This document shows positions 44,130 through 52,383 of a stretch of 57,973 bases of DNA, piece after piece; the first letter of the stretch is position 1, and every line of letters starts with the position of its first letter. The notes beneath the pieces were generated by a model, which worked only from the letters and a program-made list of their open reading frames with translations, had not been told where the DNA came from and did no database searches. The position numbers and the translations under genes are program-made. The DNA comes from Shewanella olleyana (GTDB lineage: Bacteria; Pseudomonadota; Gammaproteobacteria; Enterobacterales; Shewanellaceae), in the NCBI RefSeq assembly GCF_023283825.1, contig NZ_JAKILD010000028.1, positions 1 to 57,973 of the forward strand, read 5' to 3'.

Positions 44130-45290
44130 ATGATAACTCTTATCATTATAGTATTTATCGCCATTGCAATCTCGTTTCTTTGCAGTGTATTTGAAGCGGT
44201 ATTACTTTCTGTTACTCCCAGTTATATTGCCACCTTGGCAAAAACTAACCCGAAGGCTGCTAAGCGGCTTGATAAACAGAAACAAAATGTGGAATCACCA
44301 CTGGTTTCTATTCTGACATTGAATACCATAGCTCATACTGTTGGTGCAGCCGTTGCGGGTGCTCAGGCAGCCAAAGTGTTTGGTGATGAAATGCTCGGTG
44401 TATTCTCTGGTGTGCTTACCTTCTTGATTTTATTCTTTTCAGAAATCATTCCTAAAACATTAGGTGCAAACAATTGGCGCACATTAGCGGCACCGGTTTC
44501 GCTTATTTTGGTTTGGATGGAAAAAGTCACTAAGCCGTTAATTTGGATGTCATCGCGTGTGACAAAACTAATGGGCAAAGGCGATGAAGGACAATATATT
44601 CGACAAGAAATTAGTGCGATGGCAGAAATCGGCCGCCAATCAGGTGAGTTAGATAAGCAAGAGTCAGCCATTTTAACCCAGATGTTGTCGGTTAAAGAAA
44701 TGCCTGTTTCAGCGATTATGACCCCAAGAACCGTTATGTTTAAGCTGCCCCTGCATCTGTCGCAAGGCGAGTTTGTGCAACAATATTTGGCCAAACCTTT
44801 TACGCGTATTCCGATTTACGAAAATGATCCAGATAATATTATTGGCTATGTCAATCGTAACAATATTATTCAAGCAGAACGGTATACACCAAAAGAATCT
44901 ATCGGTGTATTGAAAAAAAACCTGTTAGTTATCCCTGAAACGGCAAAAATATTACCGATTTTCGAGTTAATGATTAAGCGCAATACTAAAATTGCGATGA
45001 TTGTTGACGAGTATGGTTCTGGTGAAGGAATTATTACTTTAGAAGATATTGTAGAGTCATTATTAGGTTTAGAAATCGTTGATTCAAACGATCCTGTTAC
45101 CGATATGCAGCAGTTAGCTCGTAAGCTATGGAGCACCCGTATGAAGCATAAAGGTATTGTCTTGTCTGATGACGGTGAGTTTTCAAAACAAGAAGTTAAC
45201 AATAACGCACGCTTAAATGGCAAACAAAAGACCCAAATTGTCAGTACACAAGCAGTCTCAAAGCCTGCTGATGATCAATCAATTGATTAA
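44130..45290 (+). CDS. CNNM-domain CBS protein (hemolysin/CorC-like)
   Basis: This 386-residue membrane protein has a CNNM/DUF21 transmembrane domain (about 1-180, SFLCSVFEAVLLSVTPSYI and FSEIIPKTLGANNWR) and a CBS pair (about 195-320, MTPRTVMFKLP and DEYGSGEGIITLEDIVESLLG). The C-terminal CorC/HlyC-like domain of longer relatives is replaced by a short basic tail. Such proteins are linked to Mg2+ or Co2+ efflux or homeostasis. The GGAGGTG ribosome binding site lies 13 bases before ATG and can pair with CCACCT just before the start. Confidence 0.93.
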   Translation: MITLIIIVFIAIAISFLCSVFEAVLLSVTPSYIATLAKTNPKAAKRLDKQKQNVESPLVSILTLNTIAHTVGAAVAGAQAAKVFGDEMLGVFSGVLTFLILFFSEIIPKTLGANNWRTLAAPVSLILVWMEKVTKPLIWMSSRVTKLMGKGDEGQYIRQEISAMAEIGRQSGELDKQESAILTQMLSVKEMPVSAIMTPRTVMFKLPLHLSQGEFVQQYLAKPFTRIPIYENDPDNIIGYVNRNNIIQAERYTPKESIGVLKKNLLVIPETAKILPIFELMIKRNTKIAMIVDEYGSGEGIITLEDIVESLLGLEIVDSNDPVTDMQQLARKLWSTRMKHKGIVLSDDGEFSKQEVNNNARLNGKQKTQIVSTQAVSKPADDQSID

Positions 45291-45322
45291 ATATCACATC
45301 AGATTAAAGTAGCCATCGAATA

Positions 45323-45347
45323 AAAGGGAGCATTGCTCCCTTTTTTG
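45323..45347. terminator. Terminator after the CNNM gene
   Basis: AAAAGGGAGC and GCTCCCTTTT pair around ATT and are followed by more T. Confidence 0.88.
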
Positions 45348-45362
45348 ACTAAAAAAAGTTTT

Positions 45363-45521
45363 ATACCAATCGGGATAAATAAGTGATCAGGTATTGCGTA
45401 GGAAAAATCGTTTAGAACAAGGCAGGAATTGCAGCTAGTTGCTCTACCTACAAAATTTCTAATGAAGTTATAGGCGGTTTTAGCCAGTAAGAATGATCAT
45501 ATTCTTATGCTGATTGGTATT
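45363..45521. mobile_element. Third MITE-like element, ATACCAATC ends
   Basis: This non-coding element of about 159 bp has ATACCAATC...TGATCA at the left and its inverse at the right, with 21 of 27 end bases matching. The core ACAAGGCAG...TAGTTGCTCTACCTA resembles the core of the two elements at 26.6 and 28.4 kb (ACAAGGCAG...TAGTTATTCTACATA). Elements with ATACCAAT ends are common in marine gammaproteobacteria, to my knowledge. No ORF is present. Confidence 0.65.
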
Positions 45522-45617
45522 ATAGCGTATAGCTAGAATGAATCCTGTCACGTCGATGTTTGTTACTCAACAAGGGAATATGCAAGCCTATAACCTTGTA
45601 AATTATAGAGGGAAATA

Positions 45618-47396
45618 ATGCCTACAAAGTACACTTTATCGCTCGCTCATATCAATGATACGCATTCAAATTTCGAGCCAAGCCGAGTTCAATTTACCCT
45701 AAGTGTAGATGGCCAACAATTTCAGGCAAACACCAAAACGGGTGGTTATGCTCGTCTGAGTCATCAAATTGAAATCGCAAGACAAAAAGCCCAAAGTAGC
45801 GACCAAGCATTCCTGTTTCTTCACGGTGGCGACAGCTTTCAAGGCACATTATATTTCCGCGAATTTCAAGGTGCAGCGAATGCACATCTATTAAACATGC
45901 TAAAACCTGATGCTATGGTACTAGGTAACCATGAGATTGATGCTGGTAATAGCCCCGTTTTAGCTTTTTTAAACCGCATCGAGTTCCCGCTTTTAGCGGG
46001 CAATATGGATTTAAGTGAGGAGATAGTAGATAAAGAGGGACGACTAAAAGACCACCCCATGCTATTTGATTACAATAGCCAGCAACAATGTGCCAAAGTT
46101 TTAATCAAACCTTTTTACGATAAACAAATTGCTATTGTCGGCATCACCCTTGATCAAATGCCACTCATTGCTAGACCGGATCCTGACACCCACTTTATTA
46201 ATGCTATCGATACCACAATCAACACGGTCAAGATGCTTAACAAGCAAGGCATCGATCATATTGTTATTCTCAGTCATCTAGGACTTGATCAAGACCGTGA
46301 ACTTGCCGAAAAGGTTGATGGCTTAAGTATTATTGTTGGCGGTCACTCCCATACATTACAAGGCAGTTTTAGTGACTTAGGCTTAAGCCACACTGAATAC
46401 GCCGAGAACATCAATAACACGCCAATTATTCATGCCAGTAAGTATGCCGAAGTGTTAGGGCTTGCAGATATTGAGTTTGATGAGCAAGGAAAGTGCACCT
46501 CTATTAATGGCAATAACTATTTTATGATCGATGATCATATTGAAGTTTCGCTGTTGCCATCGAGTAAAGCGCAAGACAACACACATAAACAATTACAAAA
46601 TACGCCGTTAAAAATCATTGCTGAGCAAGAAGCAAAAGTAATTACTCAGCTAAAGGCGCATCCTGGTGTGCTAGGCAGTGAAGCCTGCGCCGAGGTTCAC
46701 GAAACGATCATGCGCGATTACCGTCCAGCGTTAAATGCTCTTGAAGAGCAAGTTCTAGCTCATATTCCACGGGATTTAATCCACACTCGTCTACCTAGTA
46801 AACATTTCCCCCATGGCAGTGAAATAGCTCCTTGGGTGTGCCGGAGTATGTATAAAGCCACTAAGTTATCAGAGCCAGAATTAGACTTTGCTTTGCACAA
46901 TGCAGGCGGCGTAAGACAGTCACTCAATAAGGGAAACTTGTCTGTTGCCGACGTGCTTGGAAGGATTTTGCCATTCGAGCTGCCTTTAATTAAATATCAA
47001 ATTCAGGGTAAATACCTTTACCAAGTATTAGAGTCAGCGATTAACTCAGCCACAAATAATGGCGTCACAGGAACTGGGGCTGGCAGCTTCCCCTACACTT
47101 ACGGCATTCGCTATTTCTATGATGGCAAGCTTGAGATGAACCAGCGTATTACTTTGATTGAAGCATATCAGCAAGGCGAATGGCGTGAGATTGATAAAGA
47201 AAAGCTTTATATCGGTGTTTCAAGTGCTTATACCGCAGCAGGTAAAGAAGGTTATGACGCCCTATTAAAAGCTCACTGGCAGCAAGATTTAAATACCATG
47301 ACTTTGCCAGAAGCATTTGTGGACTTTGTATCCCAACATGGCAATTTAATCGAAAATCCGTTGCAACCAAATGTGTATTACATCAGTCACAGATAA
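45618..47396 (+). CDS. Bifunctional metallophosphatase / 5'-nucleotidase without signal peptide
   Basis: This is a 592-residue protein. The N-terminal calcineurin-like phosphatase domain carries LAHINDTHSN (residues 9-18), VLGNHEID, ILSHLGLDQD and VGGHSHT. The C-terminal 5'-nucleotidase domain has HNAGGVRQSLNKGNLSVADVLGRILPFEL and the substrate-binding YTAAGKEGYDAL. UshA-type enzymes are normally periplasmic, but here the metal motif begins at residue 9 and no signal peptide can fit. GAGGGAAATA precedes ATG 45618, and no upstream in-frame extension offers a signal. It is probably cytoplasmic, or exported by another route. It stands alone. Confidence 0.92.
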   Translation: MPTKYTLSLAHINDTHSNFEPSRVQFTLSVDGQQFQANTKTGGYARLSHQIEIARQKAQSSDQAFLFLHGGDSFQGTLYFREFQGAANAHLLNMLKPDAMVLGNHEIDAGNSPVLAFLNRIEFPLLAGNMDLSEEIVDKEGRLKDHPMLFDYNSQQQCAKVLIKPFYDKQIAIVGITLDQMPLIARPDPDTHFINAIDTTINTVKMLNKQGIDHIVILSHLGLDQDRELAEKVDGLSIIVGGHSHTLQGSFSDLGLSHTEYAENINNTPIIHASKYAEVLGLADIEFDEQGKCTSINGNNYFMIDDHIEVSLLPSSKAQDNTHKQLQNTPLKIIAEQEAKVITQLKAHPGVLGSEACAEVHETIMRDYRPALNALEEQVLAHIPRDLIHTRLPSKHFPHGSEIAPWVCRSMYKATKLSEPELDFALHNAGGVRQSLNKGNLSVADVLGRILPFELPLIKYQIQGKYLYQVLESAINSATNNGVTGTGAGSFPYTYGIRYFYDGKLEMNQRITLIEAYQQGEWREIDKEKLYIGVSSAYTAAGKEGYDALLKAHWQQDLNTMTLPEAFVDFVSQHGNLIENPLQPNVYYISHR

Positions 47397-47647
47397 TCGA
47401 TGACTTAATTTAAAAAGGTTTAACTCGAATGACTGAACTTCCATTAAGTTAATGAGTAAATGGATTTTAACGACACATAACTGGCTACTTTAGTCACCGT
47501 TAATATAATTTATGATAATGTAGTATTCACAAATCTGCAGCTGATCACAGACCCTGTATTAGCTTCATGATTTAATGATGTATCTTTATGTAGGTTCATG
47601 ACTTGAATCATTGCAAATATTAGCCTAATCAAATAGGAAACGATTTC

Positions 47648-47950
47648 ATGAAAGCAAAATTAATCAAATTAGCAGCTGCAGCAACACTAGCGTTAGGCGT
47701 ATCTTCAGCTTGGGCTGCGGGTATCATGCACCAAGGTGAAGTAGTGGACACAATGAATAGTGGTGGCTATACGTACGTACAAGTTAAAGCTGAAGATAAA
47801 ACTTTCTGGGCAGCAGGTCCTCAAGTTGAAATCACTAAAGGCGATACCGTTAGCATGAATGAGCAAATGTGGATGAATGATTTCACAAGCAGCACGCTTA
47901 ATAAAACTTTTGACGAATTATTATTCGTAGGCAAAATCGAGAAGAAATAA
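47648..47950 (+). CDS. NrfJ-like small periplasmic protein
   Basis: This is a 100-residue exported protein with a clear signal peptide cleaved after SSAWA. The mature part has one small beta domain (GEVVDTMNSGGYTYVQVKAEDKTFWAAGP and KGDTVSMNEQMWMNDFTSSTLNKTFDELLFVGKI). I recognise this pattern from proteins called NrfJ in Shewanella, but no nrf genes are nearby and the function is unproven. AGGAAACG precedes ATG. A hairpin terminator follows. Confidence 0.75.
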   Translation: MKAKLIKLAAAATLALGVSSAWAAGIMHQGEVVDTMNSGGYTYVQVKAEDKTFWAAGPQVEITKGDTVSMNEQMWMNDFTSSTLNKTFDELLFVGKIEKK

Positions 47951-47978
47951 CTCGCTTTAGTCTCAGATAAACGCATAA

Positions 47979-48008
47979 TCGACTAATCATTATTAGTCGA
48001 TTTTTTTG
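47979..48008 (+). terminator. Terminator after the NrfJ-like gene
   Basis: AATCGACTAAT and ATTAGTCGATT pair around a short loop and are followed by a T-run. Confidence 0.85.
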
Positions 48009-48053
48009 ACTTTAAATCAAGATTAAGCCCTTTAAGCATGCAGTTAAACAGTC

Positions 48054-48566
48054 ATGAATAATGCAAACCTCTCTATCGTTGCCTTTTCCCCCGAGTTCGC
48101 AAAGCCTGTGAGCCAGTTAGTTCATGATTGCGTTCAGAGCATCGATCACCCACGCTATAACGCAGCTCAGCTAAATGCATGGTCTAGTGCGCCTCGCTCT
48201 AAAAAACATTGGCAACAAAGGCTTCAGCGAAGCCAAAGCTGGCTATTAGTGACAGATAAAACAACAACTGAAACACAAGAAGTGGTGGGGATAATAAATG
48301 TTGAAACCCATTTTCACAGCAGAGGCTATATAGATAGTCTGTATGTACTGCCATCCCTGCAGCGTCAAGGGTTAGCAGCGAAACTGTTTCATACCCTTGA
48401 AAGCTGGGCACAAGCCCAAAACTACACATCACTGAGTGTGGATGCATCTTACCTATCTAAGGGCTTTTTTGTTAAACAGGGTTTTAAGCAAATTCAACCT
48501 AGTTACCAAATGACTAAAAACCAAGTAATAAATGGCTTTTACATGACAAAAGAATTAGCTGATTAA
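48054..48566 (+). CDS. GNAT-family N-acetyltransferase
   Basis: This 170-residue protein has the GNAT fold. Motif A is YIDSLYVLPSLQRQGLAAKLFHTLESWAQ, with the acetyl-CoA loop QRQGLA, followed by a C-terminal YLSKGFFVKQGFKQ block. The substrate cannot be predicted. The ribosome binding site is weak. It stands alone between NrfJ-like and DUF3820 genes. Confidence 0.88.
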   Translation: MNNANLSIVAFSPEFAKPVSQLVHDCVQSIDHPRYNAAQLNAWSSAPRSKKHWQQRLQRSQSWLLVTDKTTTETQEVVGIINVETHFHSRGYIDSLYVLPSLQRQGLAAKLFHTLESWAQAQNYTSLSVDASYLSKGFFVKQGFKQIQPSYQMTKNQVINGFYMTKELAD

Positions 48567-48747
48567 GCTAGAGAGGGGCTATGCCTGGCATAAACAGTGG
48601 TTCCAGTTTATCCGTATCTATTCACTTAAATAAAAAAGCCACTCACTTAAATAAAAACACTAACTTAGATAAACAACCACTACTCAAATTTTAGTCTAAT
48701 AAGAGGCGCTCAAACGAATTTCTCAATAAAGCTTTTTTTCATTAAAG

Positions 48748-48963
48748 CTATTTCTTAAGCAAAGGCCTTAGCATTTCTTCCAAGCCATTTAATTTAACTT
48801 CATACATTAACGCTAACTGCTCGCCTAATTTCCCTTCAGGAAAACCTTTACCATGAAACCAAACTAAATAAGGTTCTGGTAACTCCAATAGTTTTCTGCC
48901 AGCGTATTTACCAAATGGCATCTTTTGATTAATCGCTTCTAATAATAATGCTTCATTCATCAA
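48748..48963 (-). CDS. DUF3820 family protein
   Basis: This is a 71-residue protein with the whole DUF3820 signature: MPFGKYAGRKLLELPEPYLVWFHGKGFPEGKLGEQLALMYEVKLNGLE. The family is small and of unknown role; the fold resembles parts of exonuclease-associated proteins. The start is ATG 48963 or the next ATG 48960. It is monocistronic, with about 600 bases of non-coding DNA upstream. Confidence 0.9.
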   Translation of the reverse strand: MMNEALLLEAINQKMPFGKYAGRKLLELPEPYLVWFHGKGFPEGKLGEQLALMYEVKLNGLEEMLRPLLKK

Positions 48964-49300
48964 TCTTATTTCCGACTTTGTTCAATGCAAATCTATTATC
49001 TATGTTCTTAAAGCTAAAACCAAACGACTTATAGATTAACGGCAAAATTCTTACAACAGCTCGCCAGCGGAGTAAGTTATGCCTTAAACTTTTTACTTTA
49101 GGCATTTTTATATCCATTTTAATATATCAATTAGAAATATAAGAATAATTTCTAATACTATTTAGCTATCAATACATGTCAGTCATAAGACCTATAGGCG
49201 AAAAAAACCGACCGACAATAGTGCAGTGTCAATGTTTTAGCGCCCTAAGCTACGCAAAACCAACAGGTTTAACCCTCCCCAAATCACTTCACTCTAACAA
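48964..49300. other. Gene-free stretch before the parA control region
   Basis: I see no gene here. A hairpin ATGCCT...AGGCAT followed by TTTTTAT lies near 49079-49113, like a plus-strand terminator without an obvious gene before it. CAACAGGTTTAA near 49261 resembles the arm CAACAGGTCAA seen at 49342. Confidence 0.4.
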
Positions 49301-49390
49301 GTCAAAAAGCTGCCAAAAGCACACTTCAGTCAAAATTACATCAACAGGTCAAAATGACTTTATCGTCAAATTACCGCCAATTGACCTGTT
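49301..49390. repeat. Repeat cluster upstream of parA
   Basis: GTCAAAA-type direct repeats start at 49301, 49329, 49348 and 49365 (the last is GTCAAAT); the last three are spaced 19 and 17 bases. An inverted pair AACAGGTCAA (49343-49352) and TTGACCTGTT (49381-49390) surrounds the last two. This could be a centromere-like or operator site for the ParA pair. Confidence 0.5.
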
Positions 49391-49460
49391 ACAACTCAAC
49401 ACATAAAGTTAATAGCATTAAAGTTAAATGTTGCTTTTAAATGACATGTGCATTGGCTGG

Positions 49461-49498
49461 AAGTTCAGTTTGACAGTAAGTTCAGTTGCATCAAGATT
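49461..49498 (+). promoter_or_regulatory. parA promoter with direct-repeat operator
   Basis: TTGACA (49470-49475), 17 bases, then AAGATT gives a plausible sigma70 promoter. AAGTTCAGTT occurs at 49461-49470 and again at 49478-49487 (17-bp period), flanking the -35. Ribbon-helix-helix proteins such as the one encoded downstream typically bind such tandem repeats. Confidence 0.45.
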
Positions 49499-49564
49499 TG
49501 ACCGAGTATTACAACAACGAGATTTTACTCAATCGTTCTCGTTGTCCCATCAGGAGAAGTAAAG

Positions 49565-50311
49565 ATGATCATATTAGTCGGTGGAGAAAAAGGCGGTAGT
49601 GGCAAAAGTTGCCTCGCTCAAAATGTCGCGGTGTTTCTCGCAAAAGATGCTAAATCAAGCATCATAATGGTCGATTGTGACCCGCAAAGAACCACCTCAG
49701 ACTGGATCCAAGCCAGAAATAATAATCCTGAACTTCCTCCAATTAATTGTGTGCAGCTATACGGAAAAATCCGAAACGATTTACTCAGCCTAGAACAGCA
49801 TTATGACTATGTGATTGTCGATTGTGGCGGACAGGATAACCTCGCACTGCGTGCCACACTCTCTGTCGCATCCCATGCGTTGATGCCATTGCGCCCTAAA
49901 CGTCGTGATTTAAAAACTGTTGAGCATATGGATGACATCATTGCGACATGTAAGATGATTAACCCTAAAATGAAAGCTTCTTTTGTCATTACCCAATGCC
50001 CAAGTTTACCTAATCAAGCTGGCAGAATTTTTGAAGCCAAAGAGGTGTGTAACACCTTTGATATCAATGTACTTGAAGCAATCACATACAGCCGAAATAT
50101 TTATGATGACAGCGAAGAGTCAGGTTTATCAGTCATTGAAATAGACCCTAGCGGGAAAGCTGCAAATGAGATCCGCAACATTGCTTGCGAGTTGCTTGAA
50201 GTGAAAAATGCACAGCAGATTATCCAACAACGTAATGACGCAGGTAATGTTACGCAGCTGAGGGGGACTTATGGGGCTAGCAGATCTCAAGAAAAACGTT
50301 ACGCCATGTAA
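49565..50311 (+). CDS. Orphan ParA-family ATPase
   Basis: This 248-residue ATPase has the deviant Walker A motif GGEKGGSGKS (residues 7-16), Walker A' in IIMVDCDPQRTTSDW, and Walker B in YVIVDCGGQDN. It lacks the N-terminal helix-turn-helix of plasmid type Ia ParA, so it is type Ib or MinD/MipZ-like. GGAG lies before ATG 49565. Its 3' end overlaps a ribbon-helix-helix gene by 41 bases. No replication gene or chromosomal ParB is nearby, so it may position something other than the chromosome origin, or be left from a plasmid or integrated element. Confidence 0.9.
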   Translation: MIILVGGEKGGSGKSCLAQNVAVFLAKDAKSSIIMVDCDPQRTTSDWIQARNNNPELPPINCVQLYGKIRNDLLSLEQHYDYVIVDCGGQDNLALRATLSVASHALMPLRPKRRDLKTVEHMDDIIATCKMINPKMKASFVITQCPSLPNQAGRIFEAKEVCNTFDINVLEAITYSRNIYDDSEESGLSVIEIDPSGKAANEIRNIACELLEVKNAQQIIQQRNDAGNVTQLRGTYGASRSQEKRYAM

Positions 50312-50675
50312 TGCCCAATTTTCGCCGCAAATGTCGGTTGATGATTTTATTGAAGCTGCAAATTCTTATGCAATGGGTAAACCCCATACAAATGATAGAA
50401 GCCTGCATGATTCAAATAAGCAGGCGATGGAGCAATTATTTGCTTTAACACAAGCTAATGAGCCATTAAATGAAACGCAGCACGTAACAAGTAAACCACA
50501 GCCTTTTAGAAGGTCAACGTTTACATTAAGCGAAGCTGCGATAGAACAACTGACGTTACTTAGCCAAAGCAGCCATACCGCTAAGTCGAGATTAATTAGG
50601 CAGTTAATCCAACAACACTTTTCACTTTCTGAACAAGAGCAAAGAGCCATAGAGAGTGAGATAAACATTAAATAA
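50271..50675 (+). CDS. Ribbon-helix-helix partner of ParA
   Basis: This is a 134-residue protein. The N-terminal 75 residues are polar (MSVDDFIEAANSYAMGK) and look disordered or adapted for contact with the ATPase. The last 60 carry a CopG-type ribbon-helix-helix (RRSTFTLSEAAIEQLTLLSQSSHTAKSRLIRQLIQQHF). GAGGGGG lies before ATG 50271, inside the 3' end of parA, so the two are translationally coupled. This is the layout of type Ib partition pairs, where the RHH protein binds DNA and represses the operon. A terminator follows. Confidence 0.8.
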   Translation: MGLADLKKNVTPCNAQFSPQMSVDDFIEAANSYAMGKPHTNDRSLHDSNKQAMEQLFALTQANEPLNETQHVTSKPQPFRRSTFTLSEAAIEQLTLLSQSSHTAKSRLIRQLIQQHFSLSEQEQRAIESEINIK

Positions 50676-50757
50676 ACCCATAATGAAGGACAATAAAACA
50701 CTAGTGATGACCTAACGCATAAAAAAAATACAAGAACTATATGAACCCTCCCCTCTT

Positions 50758-50793
50758 TACTGGCATCAACGTGAGTTGATTGCCAGTTTTTTT
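50758..50793 (+). terminator. Terminator of the parA-RHH pair
   Basis: ACTGGCATCAAC and GTTGATTGCCAGT pair around GTGA with one bulge and are followed by seven T. Confidence 0.85.
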
Positions 50794-50899
50794 ATGATTG
50801 CCAAAATATATCAATTAGCAATAACTAAAATAATTACTTGAATTTTGCCTGCTATCACCCAATAACTGATTTAAGCTTATTACTCTTCAAGGAAGGCAT

Positions 50900-51724
50900 A
50901 TGATTGCATTATTGGTTCTGATTATAATTTCAATTATTGCCATTGGCCTTATTGTCACTAAGCCTAAGCGTACCCAAAAACGCCGTGAAAGCATTGCACA
51001 ACAACCTTTCCCTAAAGCATGGAGACAAATCCTTAAACGTCGATTTCCATACTTCAAAGCCATGCCTACTGACCTGCAATTGCAGTTAAAGAAACACATT
51101 CAAGTCTTCATTGAAGAAAAAGAGTTTGTCGGTTGTGATGGGTTTAATATCACTGATGAAGTAAAAGTCACCATCGCGGCTCAAGCATGCTTGTTATTAC
51201 TCAACCGTAAAACAAACTTTTACCCTAAGCTCAAACAAATCCTGGTTTATCCTCACGCCTTTATTGTGGAAAAAAGAGGCACTGATTTCGCTGGTGTTGA
51301 ATCAAACCAACGTAATGTGTTGTTGGGCGAGTCATGGGGCAATGGCAAAATAATATTATCTTGGAAAAGTACACTTGATGGCGCTGCGGATCCATTCGAT
51401 GGTCAAAATGTAGTGATTCATGAGTTTGCCCATCAACTTGATCAAGAAAATGGCCAAGCGAATGGCGCACCACCACTTAGAGACATTACACATTATTCAG
51501 CTTGGTCAAAAATATTAGGCCAAGAGTTTGAAACTCTACAGCATTGTGCCAGACAGCAAATCCCTTCTTTATTCAATTATTATGGCGCCACTAATCCTGC
51601 TGAATTTTTCGCTGTTATAAGCGAAACATTTTTTGAAAGGCCCCATGAGTTTTACCAGCGACACAATTTACTTTATAAAGAGCTAAGCCACTTTTATCAG
51701 CTTGACCCTATTAATTGGCAGTAA
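50900..51724 (+). CDS. mtfA: MtfA-like M90 zinc peptidase
   Basis: This 274-residue protein has a hydrophobic N-terminal helix (residues 2-20) followed by a basic stretch. The M90 metallopeptidase core has zinc motif HEFAH at 174-178 and the downstream NPAEFFAVISETFFERP, which supplies the third ligand region. E. coli MtfA (265 residues) is a cytosolic aminopeptidase that binds Mlc and affects glucose uptake; it lacks a strong N-terminal helix, so this relative may be membrane-tethered. GGAAGG precedes ATG. Confidence 0.88.
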   Translation: MIALLVLIIISIIAIGLIVTKPKRTQKRRESIAQQPFPKAWRQILKRRFPYFKAMPTDLQLQLKKHIQVFIEEKEFVGCDGFNITDEVKVTIAAQACLLLLNRKTNFYPKLKQILVYPHAFIVEKRGTDFAGVESNQRNVLLGESWGNGKIILSWKSTLDGAADPFDGQNVVIHEFAHQLDQENGQANGAPPLRDITHYSAWSKILGQEFETLQHCARQQIPSLFNYYGATNPAEFFAVISETFFERPHEFYQRHNLLYKELSHFYQLDPINWQ

Positions 51725-51790
51725 CTTAAATTTAAGCCAATTTCAGATTATTAAACTGACTATGACTAAAAAAACGAACAAGGAATTCCC

Positions 51791-52267
51791 ATGCAAAATG
51801 CTCTGCTTACCTTCTTACTAACCAGTAGTTTATGGGTAATGTCATCACTTCCAGCACAAGCAAGTGACACTATTTCAATTGAGTCAAAACAACAGGCTGA
51901 TACTCTTTTGGATCAACTTCATCAAGATGCTACTGATGCCAATTGGGACAGCTATTTTTCTTTGTACGATCCAAAAGCTGTGTTTCTAGGTACTGATGCA
52001 AGTGAGCGTTGGGATATGAAGCAATTTTCTGGCTATGCAAGACCCACTGATGGCTGGCATTACGAAGTAAAATCTCGTCAATTACTGCAATTTGACAATA
52101 CCATCGTATTTGATGAATTACTTGAAAGTGCCAGTTATGGCTTATGCCGTGGCACTGGCGCACTGCAATTGACAGAGGAAGGTTGGAAAATTGTGCAGTA
52201 TCATTTGAGTATTGCAGTACCTAATGAAGATGCTAAAGCAGTCGCAAAGCTGATTGGCGCAAAGTAA
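51791..52267 (+). CDS. Exported NTF2-like (SnoaL-type) protein
   Basis: This is a 158-residue protein with a signal peptide ending SLPAQA, followed by a DUF4440/SnoaL-type domain. Its opening helix has the TLLDQLHQDATDANWDSYFSLYDPKAVFLGTDASERWD pattern and its end is GAWK-like (LTEEGWKIVQYHLSIAVPNED). Such proteins often bind small molecules or act as unassigned periplasmic factors. AAGGAAT precedes ATG 51791. It lies 66 bases after the MtfA-like gene. Confidence 0.85.
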   Translation: MQNALLTFLLTSSLWVMSSLPAQASDTISIESKQQADTLLDQLHQDATDANWDSYFSLYDPKAVFLGTDASERWDMKQFSGYARPTDGWHYEVKSRQLLQFDNTIVFDELLESASYGLCRGTGALQLTEEGWKIVQYHLSIAVPNEDAKAVAKLIGAK

Positions 52268-52317
52268 TACCTAAGTGAATAACTGCTCAAACTCAAACGG
52301 TAATCAATAATACTTTA

Positions 52318-52359
52318 AACTAAGGCCAGAGGATTCATTAATCCACTGGCCTTAGTTTT
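52318..52359. terminator. Bidirectional terminator between convergent genes
   Basis: AACTAAGGCCAG and CTGGCCTTAGTT form a 12-bp outer stem with an inner GGATT/AATCC stem and a T-run to the right. It serves the NTF2-like gene and, on the other strand, the hydrolase gene. Confidence 0.88.
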
Positions 52360-52383
52360 GGTTATCAAGCCCATTCAACGTAG

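Noticed and set aside
49176..49406. A 76-codon plus-strand ORF upstream of parA
   Set aside because: Its composition is non-protein-like, it lacks a ribosome binding site, and it overlaps the repeat cluster I read as a control region.
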